In this document: piece by piece, positions 30,301 through 38,638 of the stretch
Layout: each line of letters opens with the position of its first letter
Position numbering within the stretch: position 1 is the stretch's first letter
Source: SSC4 sp964443225
GTDB taxonomy: Bacteria; Chloroflexota; Anaerolineae; SSC4; Amarolineaceae
Direction of reading: 5' to 3'
Length of the DNA stretch: 64,000 bases
Assembly (NCBI GenBank): GCA_964443225.1
Contig: CAYUCC010000002.1
Span: 1-64,000 of the forward strand
Notes under the pieces: model-generated
The model's input: the letters and a program-made list of their open reading frames with translations, nothing else
The model's database searches: none
What the model was told of the DNA's origin: nothing
Program-made: the position numbers and the translations under genes

Positions 30301-32564
30301 CTTGGCCAGTGGCTTATGAGCACATCCGAGCGCTGCATGCCGATTACCCAGAACGATCGGACGTCCTCCAGGCACTGGTGCACGTGGAGACACGTAGTGC
30401 TCAGCCCGAGTTGTTGGTCCAGGCTGTCTACCACGCCCGTGTCTGGCTCGATCAAGCGCCGGCCCAGGCCCAGCAAGTGAGCGAATCAGCATTGAGCATT
30501 CTTGGTGTGCTCGAGATGTTGGGGATAGAACGAGATATAGTGGCGAAGGATGCATGGGTGCTGTGTACTGACGCACTATTGGTGAACCGTCAACCTGCCG
30601 TGGCCGCCGTACATCTGCGCACTATACTAATGACTTGGCGAGATGAAAGCAGCATTGTGATTGATCGCTGCCAACAGGCGCTGAACGCATCAGACAGTGT
30701 GGACATACGACTGGTATTGGCTGATGCGTACCTGATGCGGCAGCAGTATCGCCTGGTACTGAATGTCTTTGATGGCACCTCATACACCGACAGCCAGGCG
30801 TGCCAGGAGATTGTTGTGCGTTGCGAACGCGTAATCACCGAGACTCGCCATGAGACCCCGCGTTTGGCTGCGTATGCAGCTCGCATCCAGGCCGAATGGC
30901 TTGCACGCCAGGTCGATATCCACGGCGTGAGTCAGGCCTGCCGAGCGGCTGCGACTCTTGATCCTTCGCAGACCGCCACCATCGTCGACTGGATGCTCGA
31001 TCACGGTTGGGATGGGGCGAGTCAGCGAACTCTGTTCTACGAAGGCGCGGACATCTTGCGGGTTGCGGAGCACCCTGCCCTACTATCCAAATCCATAGAC
31101 ACATACCGTGCTATCCTAGACCGTGACATTCACAATGAAGCAGACCACGCACTGGTTGCACTCGAACGATTCCCTCCCGACTATTGGCCTGCATGGCAAT
31201 TGAAGATAGAAATGGGTCAGCGTCTTGGTCCATCACACTATGACCAAACATTCAACGCGATGCACGAAGTACTGGCCATCTTTGGCTTGCGGCACACTCG
31301 CGAAATGCTGGCAATCTGTGCGCAATTGGATGCCAATGTGCCGGGCGTACACCTCATGCGCGCCGATATTCTCGAAGCCGAGAACCGATTGCCGGAAGCC
31401 GCAGCTGCATTGCTGGAAATGCAGGTTTCGTTGCCAGACGAGTCTTCTCGGGTGGAGGTTGCCCTGCGAGCGCTGACCGATCGACACCCGACGGCGCATT
31501 ACCTGCATGTGGCGCTTGGCGATGCCTATCGAAGGACCGATCAATGGGACGGCGCAATGGCCGCCTACGCTGTGGCACAACAAGCTGATGAGAACCTTGT
31601 GCCAACTCTGCTCGCAAAGTACGAATCTGCGCTGTCTGCCTTGCCCTATGATGTTGCTCCACGGTGGGGATTGGCGCGGGCCTATGCCAGCCTCGAGCAA
31701 CCTTTCGACGCAGCCAGATACATTGACGAGATCATCGACCTGGATCCAAATCACGAGCAGGCTGCCAATGACTTTCTCCAAGCACTGGTAAGACGTTATC
31801 CAAACTGTGGACATGGCTGGTATGTTCTGGGAAGAATGGCTTACCGCAGCCAACAATCACCGTTAGCTATCGACTATTTTGAACGAGCTATACGTGAACA
31901 AGGGGTTTTGCCAGAATCGTCGGTCTTGCTGTATGATATGTTAGGCCGCGTATATCATGCCCTGGGTGAGCATGAAGCGGCGTTGCTCAATTTGCGGCAC
32001 GCCGTTGCCCTAGCTCCCGACCAACGCCCACTGCGCGAAGCTGTGGTCAGCGTGCGTCTGGCCATGCTCGACCGTGCGATTCAGATCAAAACAACAGAAC
32101 TGGGGATTCGTGAACCCGAGGTGCAAACCTATCTGCAAATTGCGTCTTTGCTGCAGCACCGCGGGCATCACAAAGAAGCCATTGGTTACCTGCAATCAGC
32201 CCTGCAGCTACCAGAGCCGCACGAGCAGATCTATCTGTCTCTTGCTCGCAGTTTTGTGGCATGCCAGCGCTACGATCTGGCGTTGGCGAGCGCTCAGGCG
32301 GCCGTGCGTGGTTATCCATTGAATACCCATCTGGACCAGGCGGAGTTGAAGGAAGCATTATACTGGTTAGCTTGGTCACAATACCATTTGCTCGAGTATG
32401 ATGAAGCACTGGCAACGTTGGCGCGGCTTTGCACGCTGGATATCGCCTACCTGAATGTCTCAGCATTGATCGATACAATCCAGCAGGAGAAAGCCGCTGC
32501 CCGCTATGCACCTGTGCCGCTCCGTTACGTTACCAGCATAAATCTTATCCCGAATGGAGCTTAA
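27384..32564 (+). CDS. Giant TPR scaffold protein
   Basis: The protein has 1726 residues; the start follows AGGAAGGAGG. Nearly the whole length is built from TPR-type helix pairs (GDASLAVGNYHDASVYYHTA; LADAYLELQRWEEGVAVLER; LGDAYRRTDQWDGAMAAYAV; YEHAL-like YFERAIREQ). I see no enzyme motif, membrane segment or signal peptide. It should form a long superhelical scaffold in the cytoplasm. The next gene begins three bases after its stop, which suggests coupled translation with the coiled-coil/TPR proteins. Confidence 0.9.
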   Translation: MPLVNPFVKPTDRLKRAINEASRARPDRERAAVDLRSAIDRDIPAVIAAGSTDLAVEAWRTLAGLYAQINQLERAIQVAGEMQEHPFAAPMVPGIVLDLKLADSVTISEQNLLKLAGWVMEGGRLPELIPALRTAREDRFPRSAALATVLGDASLAVGNYHDASVYYHTAIDLAPSSSKLQYLPKLQVLVQVAPGDQLAQCTLGLLNMRQRDFVAATEHLAAADNLGDLETEPLFALADAYLELQRWEEGVAVLERLLQKPEAQVEIARRCEHIQTSAVSGTSVPILRTHQLWGDALRCQTRYEEALDHYRQVLDNLSGDEHGRTFAMGLLERLVPVAQGIAPNGLAECHIELGRAYLLAGQPQPAFESYVLAARTERSTISGAIIGTRRIIAIQPSMLVARLQLADWQIETGEWREALDSLEGIRHDLPQHHATTIDHYELLLARMTAGHSDEQLAGGSLGSILVSVLYALAEELATDAPDEAATCLARILALQDHAQAQNVLHHLSHLQLLKRKSVTARLTEGDAYLALQNYPAALAAYQAVEVNRETVDAVCTRLETLAWVDIRNPTALLVAAHARFDSGDFAAAVAFYRQAFQRAKDQAAPDIVQRFDSLLGDERCPIEAMDLLADALIHQGDAQSLNRALDAIQRMWQAAPDRIVEIVSKSQIVHRQAPAGSKVSARSILLLGEALVVAGRWEEAVVTLAEGVAHPKVDQQHLVELLNNLTQQAPHLPATWLTLGDAYVAQKRSAAPDSLAAYGRALDIDPIQTAQDIIDRLDHQSFGGKNLLGARLLRGEALARTNAHSLALAELTDILAKYRAQAVSGVERVSAWLPDIVSTWLLRAQVEAARPDPVAASVWLNRIIDDGSPSHLPHAEQILRSLCHQFPDDTTCRLAFARWLWRMELTDEAVGVLSDMVTSFPHAREQAMTMLEGMTETAPTASMWLGRARGFIADNNIPAALESLSHAVHDEMAWPVAYEHIRALHADYPERSDVLQALVHVETRSAQPELLVQAVYHARVWLDQAPAQAQQVSESALSILGVLEMLGIERDIVAKDAWVLCTDALLVNRQPAVAAVHLRTILMTWRDESSIVIDRCQQALNASDSVDIRLVLADAYLMRQQYRLVLNVFDGTSYTDSQACQEIVVRCERVITETRHETPRLAAYAARIQAEWLARQVDIHGVSQACRAAATLDPSQTATIVDWMLDHGWDGASQRTLFYEGADILRVAEHPALLSKSIDTYRAILDRDIHNEADHALVALERFPPDYWPAWQLKIEMGQRLGPSHYDQTFNAMHEVLAIFGLRHTREMLAICAQLDANVPGVHLMRADILEAENRLPEAAAALLEMQVSLPDESSRVEVALRALTDRHPTAHYLHVALGDAYRRTDQWDGAMAAYAVAQQADENLVPTLLAKYESALSALPYDVAPRWGLARAYASLEQPFDAARYIDEIIDLDPNHEQAANDFLQALVRRYPNCGHGWYVLGRMAYRSQQSPLAIDYFERAIREQGVLPESSVLLYDMLGRVYHALGEHEAALLNLRHAVALAPDQRPLREAVVSVRLAMLDRAIQIKTTELGIREPEVQTYLQIASLLQHRGHHKEAIGYLQSALQLPEPHEQIYLSLARSFVACQRYDLALASAQAAVRGYPLNTHLDQAELKEALYWLAWSQYHLLEYDEALATLARLCTLDIAYLNVSALIDTIQQEKAAARYAPVPLRYVTSINLIPNGA

Positions 32565-32567
32565 TCG

Positions 32568-33818
32568 ATGGCGACAACCATTTCGGGTGTGAGTGTGGCA
32601 ACACCTGAAGACATCCAGCGCCTCCAGTCAGACTTAAGGGAAGTCGCGAAGCGTATCGATCGGACAACCAGGGACATTGACCTCCGTCTCGACAACACGG
32701 TGCGTGAGGTCCGGGGTATCAGAACTGATCTGGAGGCACAGGCAGCGCGCATCCATGCTTTGGAGGAAAACGTCAATCTTCTTGATATGATGCTCGACGA
32801 CATAGCTGTGCAAGTGTCACGCAGTGGGCGCCTACTGGAAAACGTCAACAACCATGCTGCGGCTGGAACCACAGTGCTTCAAGAGATTGTCGATGCCATA
32901 CGCCAGGAGGCGATCAAGGAGACCAGCCGTCGCCAGGAGTTCATGGGCAAACTAACTCAACTACTTGCTGAACACAAGGCCGAGGCAAGTGCGCTGCACC
33001 AGGTATTTGAAGTGATTGAGGCAAGTCTGGACCGGGTGGCCGACACAGAACGCAAGGGTGCCGAGGACGTTCGCAGTGTGATTAATATGTTGCACGATAC
33101 GGTGGCGGTGGTACAAAGCCAGAGTCAAGCCCAGTTCGATGGTGTCACAGAGGCACTACGCCAGGTAATACAGAACAGGCAGGAACAGGCACAGGATGAG
33201 GCCAGCGCATTTGCTCAGATCCATGCGACCCAGGCGGTGTGGAACGAACGGTTGGACGTGATTCAAGCGTCCGTGGGCAATATTGCACTCAGCAGCCAAC
33301 GGTCACAAACCGCCCAAGATGTGCGACTAGCGCAGTTGCGTGCCGCACGCTCGCGGGCTCTCAACGAGGAAGCGATACGCTCCTTCATGCGAGGTGAATA
33401 TGTCGGTTCAGCGGCATTGTTAGAAGAAACAACCATAAGCCCGCCGAGTAATCCAGTCTTGCAGTGCAACCTGGCTATGGCGTCTCTCAAAAATCAGGAT
33501 GTTGAGCGGGCTAGAGCTTTGCTTGAGCAGGCGCGAGAACTGAATGAGGTCGCGCTACCAGTACTACGATCTCATGGCCTGTTCTGTATCGAACAAGGGA
33601 ATTATGGATCGGCTGTTCCATTTCTCGAGCAGGTCGTCGAGGCACAGCCTGATGATGCCCTGAGTTGGATGAACCTGGGCAACGCCCATTTTGGCGCAGG
33701 CGCTGTGCTTCTCGCCATACAGGCCTGGCAACGGGCGCAGTATCTGGCACCAAGTCTGGTTTCGTCTGACGCTACCGTTAGCATCATCCTGGACGAGCAG
33801 CGGCACGCAGAGGTGTAG
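32568..33818 (+). CDS. Coiled-coil protein with C-terminal TPRs (first of a pair)
   Basis: The protein has 416 residues. Residues of about 14-260 are predicted coiled coil from heptad-like leucine and valine spacing (IQRLQSDLREVAKRIDRTT), reminiscent of signalling-receptor cytoplasmic helices but without a named signature. Residues of about 270-410 form TPR repeats (MRGEYVGSAALLEETT; IEQGNYGSAVPFLEQVV). There is no membrane segment. The gene begins 3 bases after the giant TPR gene and ends one base before the next, whose product has the same coil-then-TPR plan. A role as a rod-like adaptor is inferred. Confidence 0.85.
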   Translation: MATTISGVSVATPEDIQRLQSDLREVAKRIDRTTRDIDLRLDNTVREVRGIRTDLEAQAARIHALEENVNLLDMMLDDIAVQVSRSGRLLENVNNHAAAGTTVLQEIVDAIRQEAIKETSRRQEFMGKLTQLLAEHKAEASALHQVFEVIEASLDRVADTERKGAEDVRSVINMLHDTVAVVQSQSQAQFDGVTEALRQVIQNRQEQAQDEASAFAQIHATQAVWNERLDVIQASVGNIALSSQRSQTAQDVRLAQLRAARSRALNEEAIRSFMRGEYVGSAALLEETTISPPSNPVLQCNLAMASLKNQDVERARALLEQARELNEVALPVLRSHGLFCIEQGNYGSAVPFLEQVVEAQPDDALSWMNLGNAHFGAGAVLLAIQAWQRAQYLAPSLVSSDATVSIILDEQRHAEV

Positions 33819-33819
33819 T

Positions 33820-34833
33820 GTGAGCAACGCCCGCGTCGATGCATTTCACGAGTTGACGGCACTCCTCGACCGACTTGAAAAGTCGTCACAACAAGTGTTG
33901 GCCGGCACCCGTAACCTGGCTGCCGTTGTGCGCGAGCGAGATGCTGAGTATCTCGCCACCCATTCGGCATCGTTGTCCAATGCGGGAGCATTGATTGAGC
34001 AATCCCAAGCCGTTCGCTCTGAGATTGTCGATAGCCAGGGTCGTGTTCGAGAATCTTTTCAGGCATACACGGCTGAAGTGACAAACTCGGCCAACATGTT
34101 TGTGCGCGAACTAGACGGCCCCCGTGGCCAACTGGAAGATTTTGGCAGTACGATCTCGAACAAACTTGAAGATCAGTATCAGGGAATGCATGAGCTCGGA
34201 GCGGCGGATAGTCAGGCACATAGAGCCCGAACAAAGGATTTGAACGACTTTGACCGAGATTTCGAAGAATCTGGTGATACGGTGCGAGCCATCGGAACAT
34301 TCCTGGCAGAGGCCAATGGCGCGCTGGCCATCGCCACACACCTCGATGACCTGACCGAGTTGCAGCAGGCGGAACTGCAAGCTTTGATCGACAATCAAGA
34401 AGCTGTGATTGCTTTCAATCATGGTTCGCGTCTGTCAGCACTGATCTCGCTGCACGAAGCCGTTCAGCTTGCTCCAGGGCTTGGGGGGATCTGGCTCAAT
34501 TTGGCTCGCGCCTACTTGGCGCACCATGATCTGGATGCCGCTTCACAGGCATTGTCAGAGGCTTCTCGCTTGGCACCCGATGTATTCGGCACCATCTATA
34601 CGAAGGGACTGTACGTTTTACAAAAGGGCGATGCCTCAGCCGCGATTGCACTTCTCGAACACAGCGCAAGTCATGCACCGACGCCACTCGACGAAGCAGA
34701 AGTTCGACTAGCTCTGGCCGATGCCCACTTTCGGAATGGTCAACCCCTTGCGGCCTTGGCCCAGTGGTGTCGCGTTACGGAGATAGATCCTATGAACCTG
34801 ACCGCACGAACATACCTTGAGTTTCTGGAGTAG
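33820..34833 (+). CDS. Coiled-coil protein with C-terminal TPRs (second of a pair)
   Basis: I use GTG 33820, one base after the previous stop, with GAGG at 33810-33813 as ribosome-binding site; in-frame codons further upstream lie inside the previous gene. The product has 337 residues. An N-terminal helical half (DAFHELTALLDRLEKSSQQV) probably forms a coiled coil, and the C-terminal part from about 195 has TPRs (LNLARAYLAHHDLDAASQAL; LALADAHFRNGQPLAALAQW). The plan matches the protein encoded just upstream, so they may be old paralogues that act together. No enzyme motif is seen. Confidence 0.85.
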   Translation: MSNARVDAFHELTALLDRLEKSSQQVLAGTRNLAAVVRERDAEYLATHSASLSNAGALIEQSQAVRSEIVDSQGRVRESFQAYTAEVTNSANMFVRELDGPRGQLEDFGSTISNKLEDQYQGMHELGAADSQAHRARTKDLNDFDRDFEESGDTVRAIGTFLAEANGALAIATHLDDLTELQQAELQALIDNQEAVIAFNHGSRLSALISLHEAVQLAPGLGGIWLNLARAYLAHHDLDAASQALSEASRLAPDVFGTIYTKGLYVLQKGDASAAIALLEHSASHAPTPLDEAEVRLALADAHFRNGQPLAALAQWCRVTEIDPMNLTARTYLEFLE

Positions 34834-34841
34834 GTGCCAGG

Positions 34842-36122
34842 ATGAAAATGGTTTTGAACGTCGGTCAACTGAAGGATTCGGGTCGTGTGCGTGAGAACCA
34901 AGAGGATGATATTGCTTGCATTGTCCCAGAAGATCTCAAGGATTTACGGCTCAAGGGCGCTCTCTTCGTTGTGGCAGACGGAGTTGGTGGGAGAGCGGCT
35001 GGTGATGTGGCCAGTCGAATGGCGATCGATCTGATCCCGATGACCTATTATGACGATATGGGGACGGACAGAGAGGAATCTCTGCGGAAAGCTATCCAAC
35101 AGGCGAACGCTGACATCCTTCAAGAAAGACGGCAGTCAGGTCAGGGTCAGATGGCAACTACAGCCGTATGTGCGGTGGTAAACAATGGTGAATTGACTGT
35201 GGGTCACGTTGGCGACAGCCGAGCCTATTTGTGGCGGAGGGGTCACCTTCAACAGCTGACAAGGGATCACTCTTGGGTGGCAGAACAAATGGCACAAGGG
35301 TTGCTGAGTGAACAGGAGGCGCGGGATCATCCCAACCGGCATGTGATCACGCGCGCGCTGGGCAACCAGCCCAGCGTCGTTCCCGATATCGGGCGGATCG
35401 GGCACCTGGAAGCTGGGGATCGCATTCTGCTGTGCTCGGATGGTCTTCACGAAGAAGTCGATCCAAAACGGATTGCACAAATTGTGCAGCAATATCCACC
35501 GCAACAGGCGTGCCAGGCACTGGTCGATCAGGCCAACCAGGTGGGGGGTAACGACAATATTGCCGTGGTAATTGTGGAATATCAGGAGCTCCCAACAGAC
35601 GAGTCCGCTTCCCTGCCCACGAAGACCGTCAGCAAGCCGCTTGTTGTACCCGGAAAGACCACAGTGGTAGATTCACATATGGCCACTCTCGGTATACGAA
35701 AGTTGTCCGAGGTCGAATATCTGGTCTCATACCATCACGAACGAAACAACCACAAGAAACAAGCACGTAATATCTTTCAGTTGCCCGATCATCGTGAAGT
35801 TCAGGTATCAATGATATCGCACCCCGATTATCAGATTCACGGTGATCCCAGCGTCGTGGAACTCTCGGTCAAACTTGGTGAAGTTGAACAGCTTCTGTAC
35901 CTTGTGGGCTTTCTCGACATGTACGCGTGTGAGAGGTTATTCCAACAGTATCGAGATCGGTTTCTAGTCATTGCCAGTGGTCATGAGATTCGCAGCTTCG
36001 ACATCGGTACGTTACGTTTCTACCTGCACCTGAGCGACTGCAAATTCTACCATGATTGGGGAAAACACTTGCGGTCCGTTACGGTTACAATTCGTGTACA
36101 AAAAAAAGAGCGTCCGGTGTAG
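34842..36122 (+). CDS. Cytoplasmic PP2C-type Ser/Thr phosphatase with extra C-terminal domain
   Basis: The protein has 426 residues. The PP2C domain (about 1-245) has SGRVRENQED, VADGVGGRAAGDVAS, GHVGDSRAYLWRRG, HPNRHVITRALG, LLCSDGLHEEV and GGNDNIAVVIVE, so it should be active. The remaining 170 residues (from about 280) are a soluble alpha/beta-looking domain (LSEVEYLVSYHHERNNHKK) that I do not recognise, with no membrane segment. It follows the coiled-coil/TPR pair by 8 bases. It is the third phosphatase of the cluster and differs from the others in lacking an anchor or repeats. Confidence 0.93.
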   Translation: MKMVLNVGQLKDSGRVRENQEDDIACIVPEDLKDLRLKGALFVVADGVGGRAAGDVASRMAIDLIPMTYYDDMGTDREESLRKAIQQANADILQERRQSGQGQMATTAVCAVVNNGELTVGHVGDSRAYLWRRGHLQQLTRDHSWVAEQMAQGLLSEQEARDHPNRHVITRALGNQPSVVPDIGRIGHLEAGDRILLCSDGLHEEVDPKRIAQIVQQYPPQQACQALVDQANQVGGNDNIAVVIVEYQELPTDESASLPTKTVSKPLVVPGKTTVVDSHMATLGIRKLSEVEYLVSYHHERNNHKKQARNIFQLPDHREVQVSMISHPDYQIHGDPSVVELSVKLGEVEQLLYLVGFLDMYACERLFQQYRDRFLVIASGHEIRSFDIGTLRFYLHLSDCKFYHDWGKHLRSVTVTIRVQKKERPV

Positions 36123-36176
36123 GACAGGTGAGCAAACACAAAGGGTTCGCCGAAAGATGAGGGGGTGACATCCACC

Positions 36177-37055
36177 ATGAACACACTTCGTTTTGTCTAT
36201 CGTTTCCTGGGGACTGCGTGGATATTGCTGGGTATACTGATCGTTGCGATTGTGCTTGGGTACTTCATTGCGGCCCAACGGATTAGTGGTTTTTTCTTGA
36301 CCCAGTTACCAGGCGTCGCCCAGCTCCTAAGTCCACTGTTACAGACGCAAGTGACAGCTCAGCAACTCGCCGGCATTGTCTTTGGCGTTTTCAGCATCTT
36401 TTTTGGGTTAGGGCTGCTCAGGTTACGACCGTGGGCACGCACGGTGGGCATTGCGTTTCACATCACAATGGGCGTGTGCATGGTGGCACTGGTGGTGAAC
36501 TTCTATATGCGCCTTGGCGCGATGGGAGCATCAGAAAGTGCACAGACTCTGGTCCTCGCCTTAGGTGGTATTGTAGCGTTTGGATTGGTGGCAGTTGGGT
36601 TTCAGATGAGCCTGCCATCGGCAATGGAGGCGTTTTTCGGCCGGCTGGCGCCCTTGCCACGCATGCCTATCGTCAAGTGTCCCACATGCGGAAACCCGCT
36701 CGACCTGGATAAAGCTCGTTGCCCGAAGTGTGATGCCGAGGCCGAAGCCCCATCGGGTCCATTACGTGCCAGGTTGGTGGGTGTTGACAGTAAAGATGTG
36801 TTCCCGGTTTCGACACGGCGTCAGACTCGTATCGGTCGAGACACACCAGGCTTTGAGATCAAACTAACCGATCTTTCGGTGTCGGGGGAGCATGCCATGA
36901 TCGAATTCGTTGACGGGCATTTTTATCTTCATGCCCTGAGGGATACCAATGGAACCTACGTCAATGACTTGACACACAAAATTCGTGATGCCGAGATCAG
37001 ACATGGCGACCTGATAATGTTTGGGCGTGTCCAATTTCGCTTTTTTGCCGAGTAG
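36177..37055 (+). CDS. Four-pass membrane protein with zinc ribbon and FHA domain
   Basis: I use ATG 36177, spaced correctly from GGGGGTGA; a GTG at 36165 lies on that site. The product has 292 residues. Four membrane segments lie within the first 150 residues (AWILLGILIVAIVLGYFI; IVFGVFSIFFGLGLL; FHITMGVCMVALVV; LALGGIVAFGLVAV). A zinc ribbon follows (C168-x2-C171, C182-x2-C185), then an FHA domain (about 195-292) with RIGRD, SVSGEHAMI and DTNGTYVN. The FHA domain should bind phospho-Thr proteins at the inner membrane face. It is likely a membrane receptor for targets of the local kinases. Confidence 0.92.
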   Translation: MNTLRFVYRFLGTAWILLGILIVAIVLGYFIAAQRISGFFLTQLPGVAQLLSPLLQTQVTAQQLAGIVFGVFSIFFGLGLLRLRPWARTVGIAFHITMGVCMVALVVNFYMRLGAMGASESAQTLVLALGGIVAFGLVAVGFQMSLPSAMEAFFGRLAPLPRMPIVKCPTCGNPLDLDKARCPKCDAEAEAPSGPLRARLVGVDSKDVFPVSTRRQTRIGRDTPGFEIKLTDLSVSGEHAMIEFVDGHFYLHALRDTNGTYVNDLTHKIRDAEIRHGDLIMFGRVQFRFFAE

Positions 37056-37059
37056 AACC

Positions 37060-38583
37060 ATGATCCTGACATTCGTCAGTTCAGGTCGGAACCGTGCCCA
37101 ACTGGCCGGTCTGGCGGCATGGCTCGTGGCGTTGCTGGTCATTGGATCGACGTGGCGCGGTGTTACCGCACGATCGGCGTTCCAAACGAGCGTTACCGTT
37201 CAAGATGCGCTGCGCGACGGGCACATCGAAGCCATCGCCAAGCCGTTGGGAATAGGTTTTCGGCAGCCGCTCGTTCGCCTCCACTTGCGAAACCTTATCT
37301 CAGGCACCCAGCAAGTTGAGATACCGACAGGTACGCGCCTGGTCTCAGGTGACATGAGTTTTACCGATTTGATAGTTGCCGATGGTATCCAGGCCCAAAT
37401 CAACGCGAACAGTGAAGCGGCGATGGACATACCGGCCTTCAGCATGAAACACCAACTCGGTTTTCCATCGGCAACGGGTGTGTACACCTATGTGGTCGGC
37501 CCGATCGACAACGATCCCGCCATATCGGATTTGCTCGAACAAATCAGGGAACAGCAAGTACAAGACCAGTTTGGAGCGCAACTGGCCATATGGTCGGTCA
37601 ATGAAGGAATTTCGATCGATGAGTTGACGAATCGTCTAAACATTGCGCCACAGGCGACCGATATCAGCCTGGCCCGCCAGCTGGTGAAAGAACCTATCGC
37701 GGAGGCGACACCACCGAACGAAACAACCCCAGTACCGACATCAGCGGTGGAGCCCAAGCAGCCTATCGGGTTCGGCGTTTGGATGCTGATCTTGGTGGGC
37801 GGCTTCCTATTGCTTGCGCTGGGTGTGGCTGCGGGCTTAACTTTGCGTGAGCGACAGCCTGCAACGCCCGCTGTTCCTGCGGATCAACCCCTGGCTGAAC
37901 TGCCAAACGCGTTGGCACCCGGCGCAGTAACGACCGTGCCGCCACTGATCTTGGATACAGGCGACAAGGCTATTGGCACCAGGGTTGAATATGCTGAAGC
38001 CCGCCTTGTTTGCAGGCACGGTCGCCTAGCAGGCAAAGCGTGGCCACTACCCGATCAATGCCTTTTGTCGCGGGGACCGATATTGTGGAAACTGATACCT
38101 GAAGCGACCTTATCCAGTCCGCATGCAGTCGTAGACACGACAACCATACCTTATCGGCTCAAAGACCTCAACAGCCGCATCGGTACAAAGATCGGGAATG
38201 AGACAATTGGCACAGGCTTTCAAGATCTGGAGGGTCAACAGGAGGTCATGCTAGGGTCGGTGGTACTCCTGATAGCACCCAATTCACTCGTTGTTCGTCG
38301 CGGCACGATGGCCGGTAAGGTATTTACACTGCCGGAAGGCACGATCGTGATCTCGCGCGAAGAAATACCGGTCATTGTCACTGGCCCCGATGACCGCGGC
38401 ATCTCGGATGTGCATGTCCTTTTGCACCGAAATGGCCAGGTATTTGTGATTAGGGATCTCAACAGTAGTAACGGAACCCTCGTGAATCGCCAACGTATTG
38501 TACGGGAGACTTCGTTGAACCTGGGCGACGTAATCACATTGGGCAACTGCGAATTCGAGATCGAATCTAACTTTACAAGCTGA
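37060..38583 (+). CDS. Two-pass membrane protein with tandem FHA domains
   Basis: The ATG at 37060 lies 4 bases after the previous stop; an in-frame ATG at 37021 would sit inside that gene. The product has 507 residues. A membrane segment near 11-30, an outer domain of about 190 residues and a second segment (about 230-255, WMLILVGGFLLLALGVAAG) precede two FHA-like domains. The first (about 312-405) keeps SSPHAV but has SRIGTK where NG is expected, so it may not bind phosphate. The second (about 410-505) has ISREEIP, SDVHVLL and SSNGTLVN. The outer domain has no family I know. It forms a translationally linked pair with the previous FHA gene. Confidence 0.9.
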   Translation: MILTFVSSGRNRAQLAGLAAWLVALLVIGSTWRGVTARSAFQTSVTVQDALRDGHIEAIAKPLGIGFRQPLVRLHLRNLISGTQQVEIPTGTRLVSGDMSFTDLIVADGIQAQINANSEAAMDIPAFSMKHQLGFPSATGVYTYVVGPIDNDPAISDLLEQIREQQVQDQFGAQLAIWSVNEGISIDELTNRLNIAPQATDISLARQLVKEPIAEATPPNETTPVPTSAVEPKQPIGFGVWMLILVGGFLLLALGVAAGLTLRERQPATPAVPADQPLAELPNALAPGAVTTVPPLILDTGDKAIGTRVEYAEARLVCRHGRLAGKAWPLPDQCLLSRGPILWKLIPEATLSSPHAVVDTTTIPYRLKDLNSRIGTKIGNETIGTGFQDLEGQQEVMLGSVVLLIAPNSLVVRRGTMAGKVFTLPEGTIVISREEIPVIVTGPDDRGISDVHVLLHRNGQVFVIRDLNSSNGTLVNRQRIVRETSLNLGDVITLGNCEFEIESNFTS

Positions 38584-38600
38584 ACCAGGGGACATATAAT
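38572..38600 (+). promoter_or_regulatory. Sigma-70-like promoter for the VWA-tubulin genes
   Basis: TTTACA at 38572-38577 and TATAAT at 38595-38600 are separated by 17 bases, five of six and six of six matches to the housekeeping consensus. It lies 38 bases before the VWA gene start and partly within the end of the preceding FHA gene. This is the best promoter I see inside the long cluster. Confidence 0.7.
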
Positions 38601-38615
38601 ACCAATATGATCCCC
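38588..38615. promoter_or_regulatory. Palindrome overlapping the -10 box
   Basis: GGGGACATAT at 38588-38597 pairs with ATATGATCCCC at 38605-38615, its reverse complement with one extra base. It covers the -10 box and the expected transcription start, the position of a repressor operator. The binding protein is unknown. Confidence 0.5.
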
Positions 38616-38638
38616 ATCCACCATTGCGGGAGACTACC

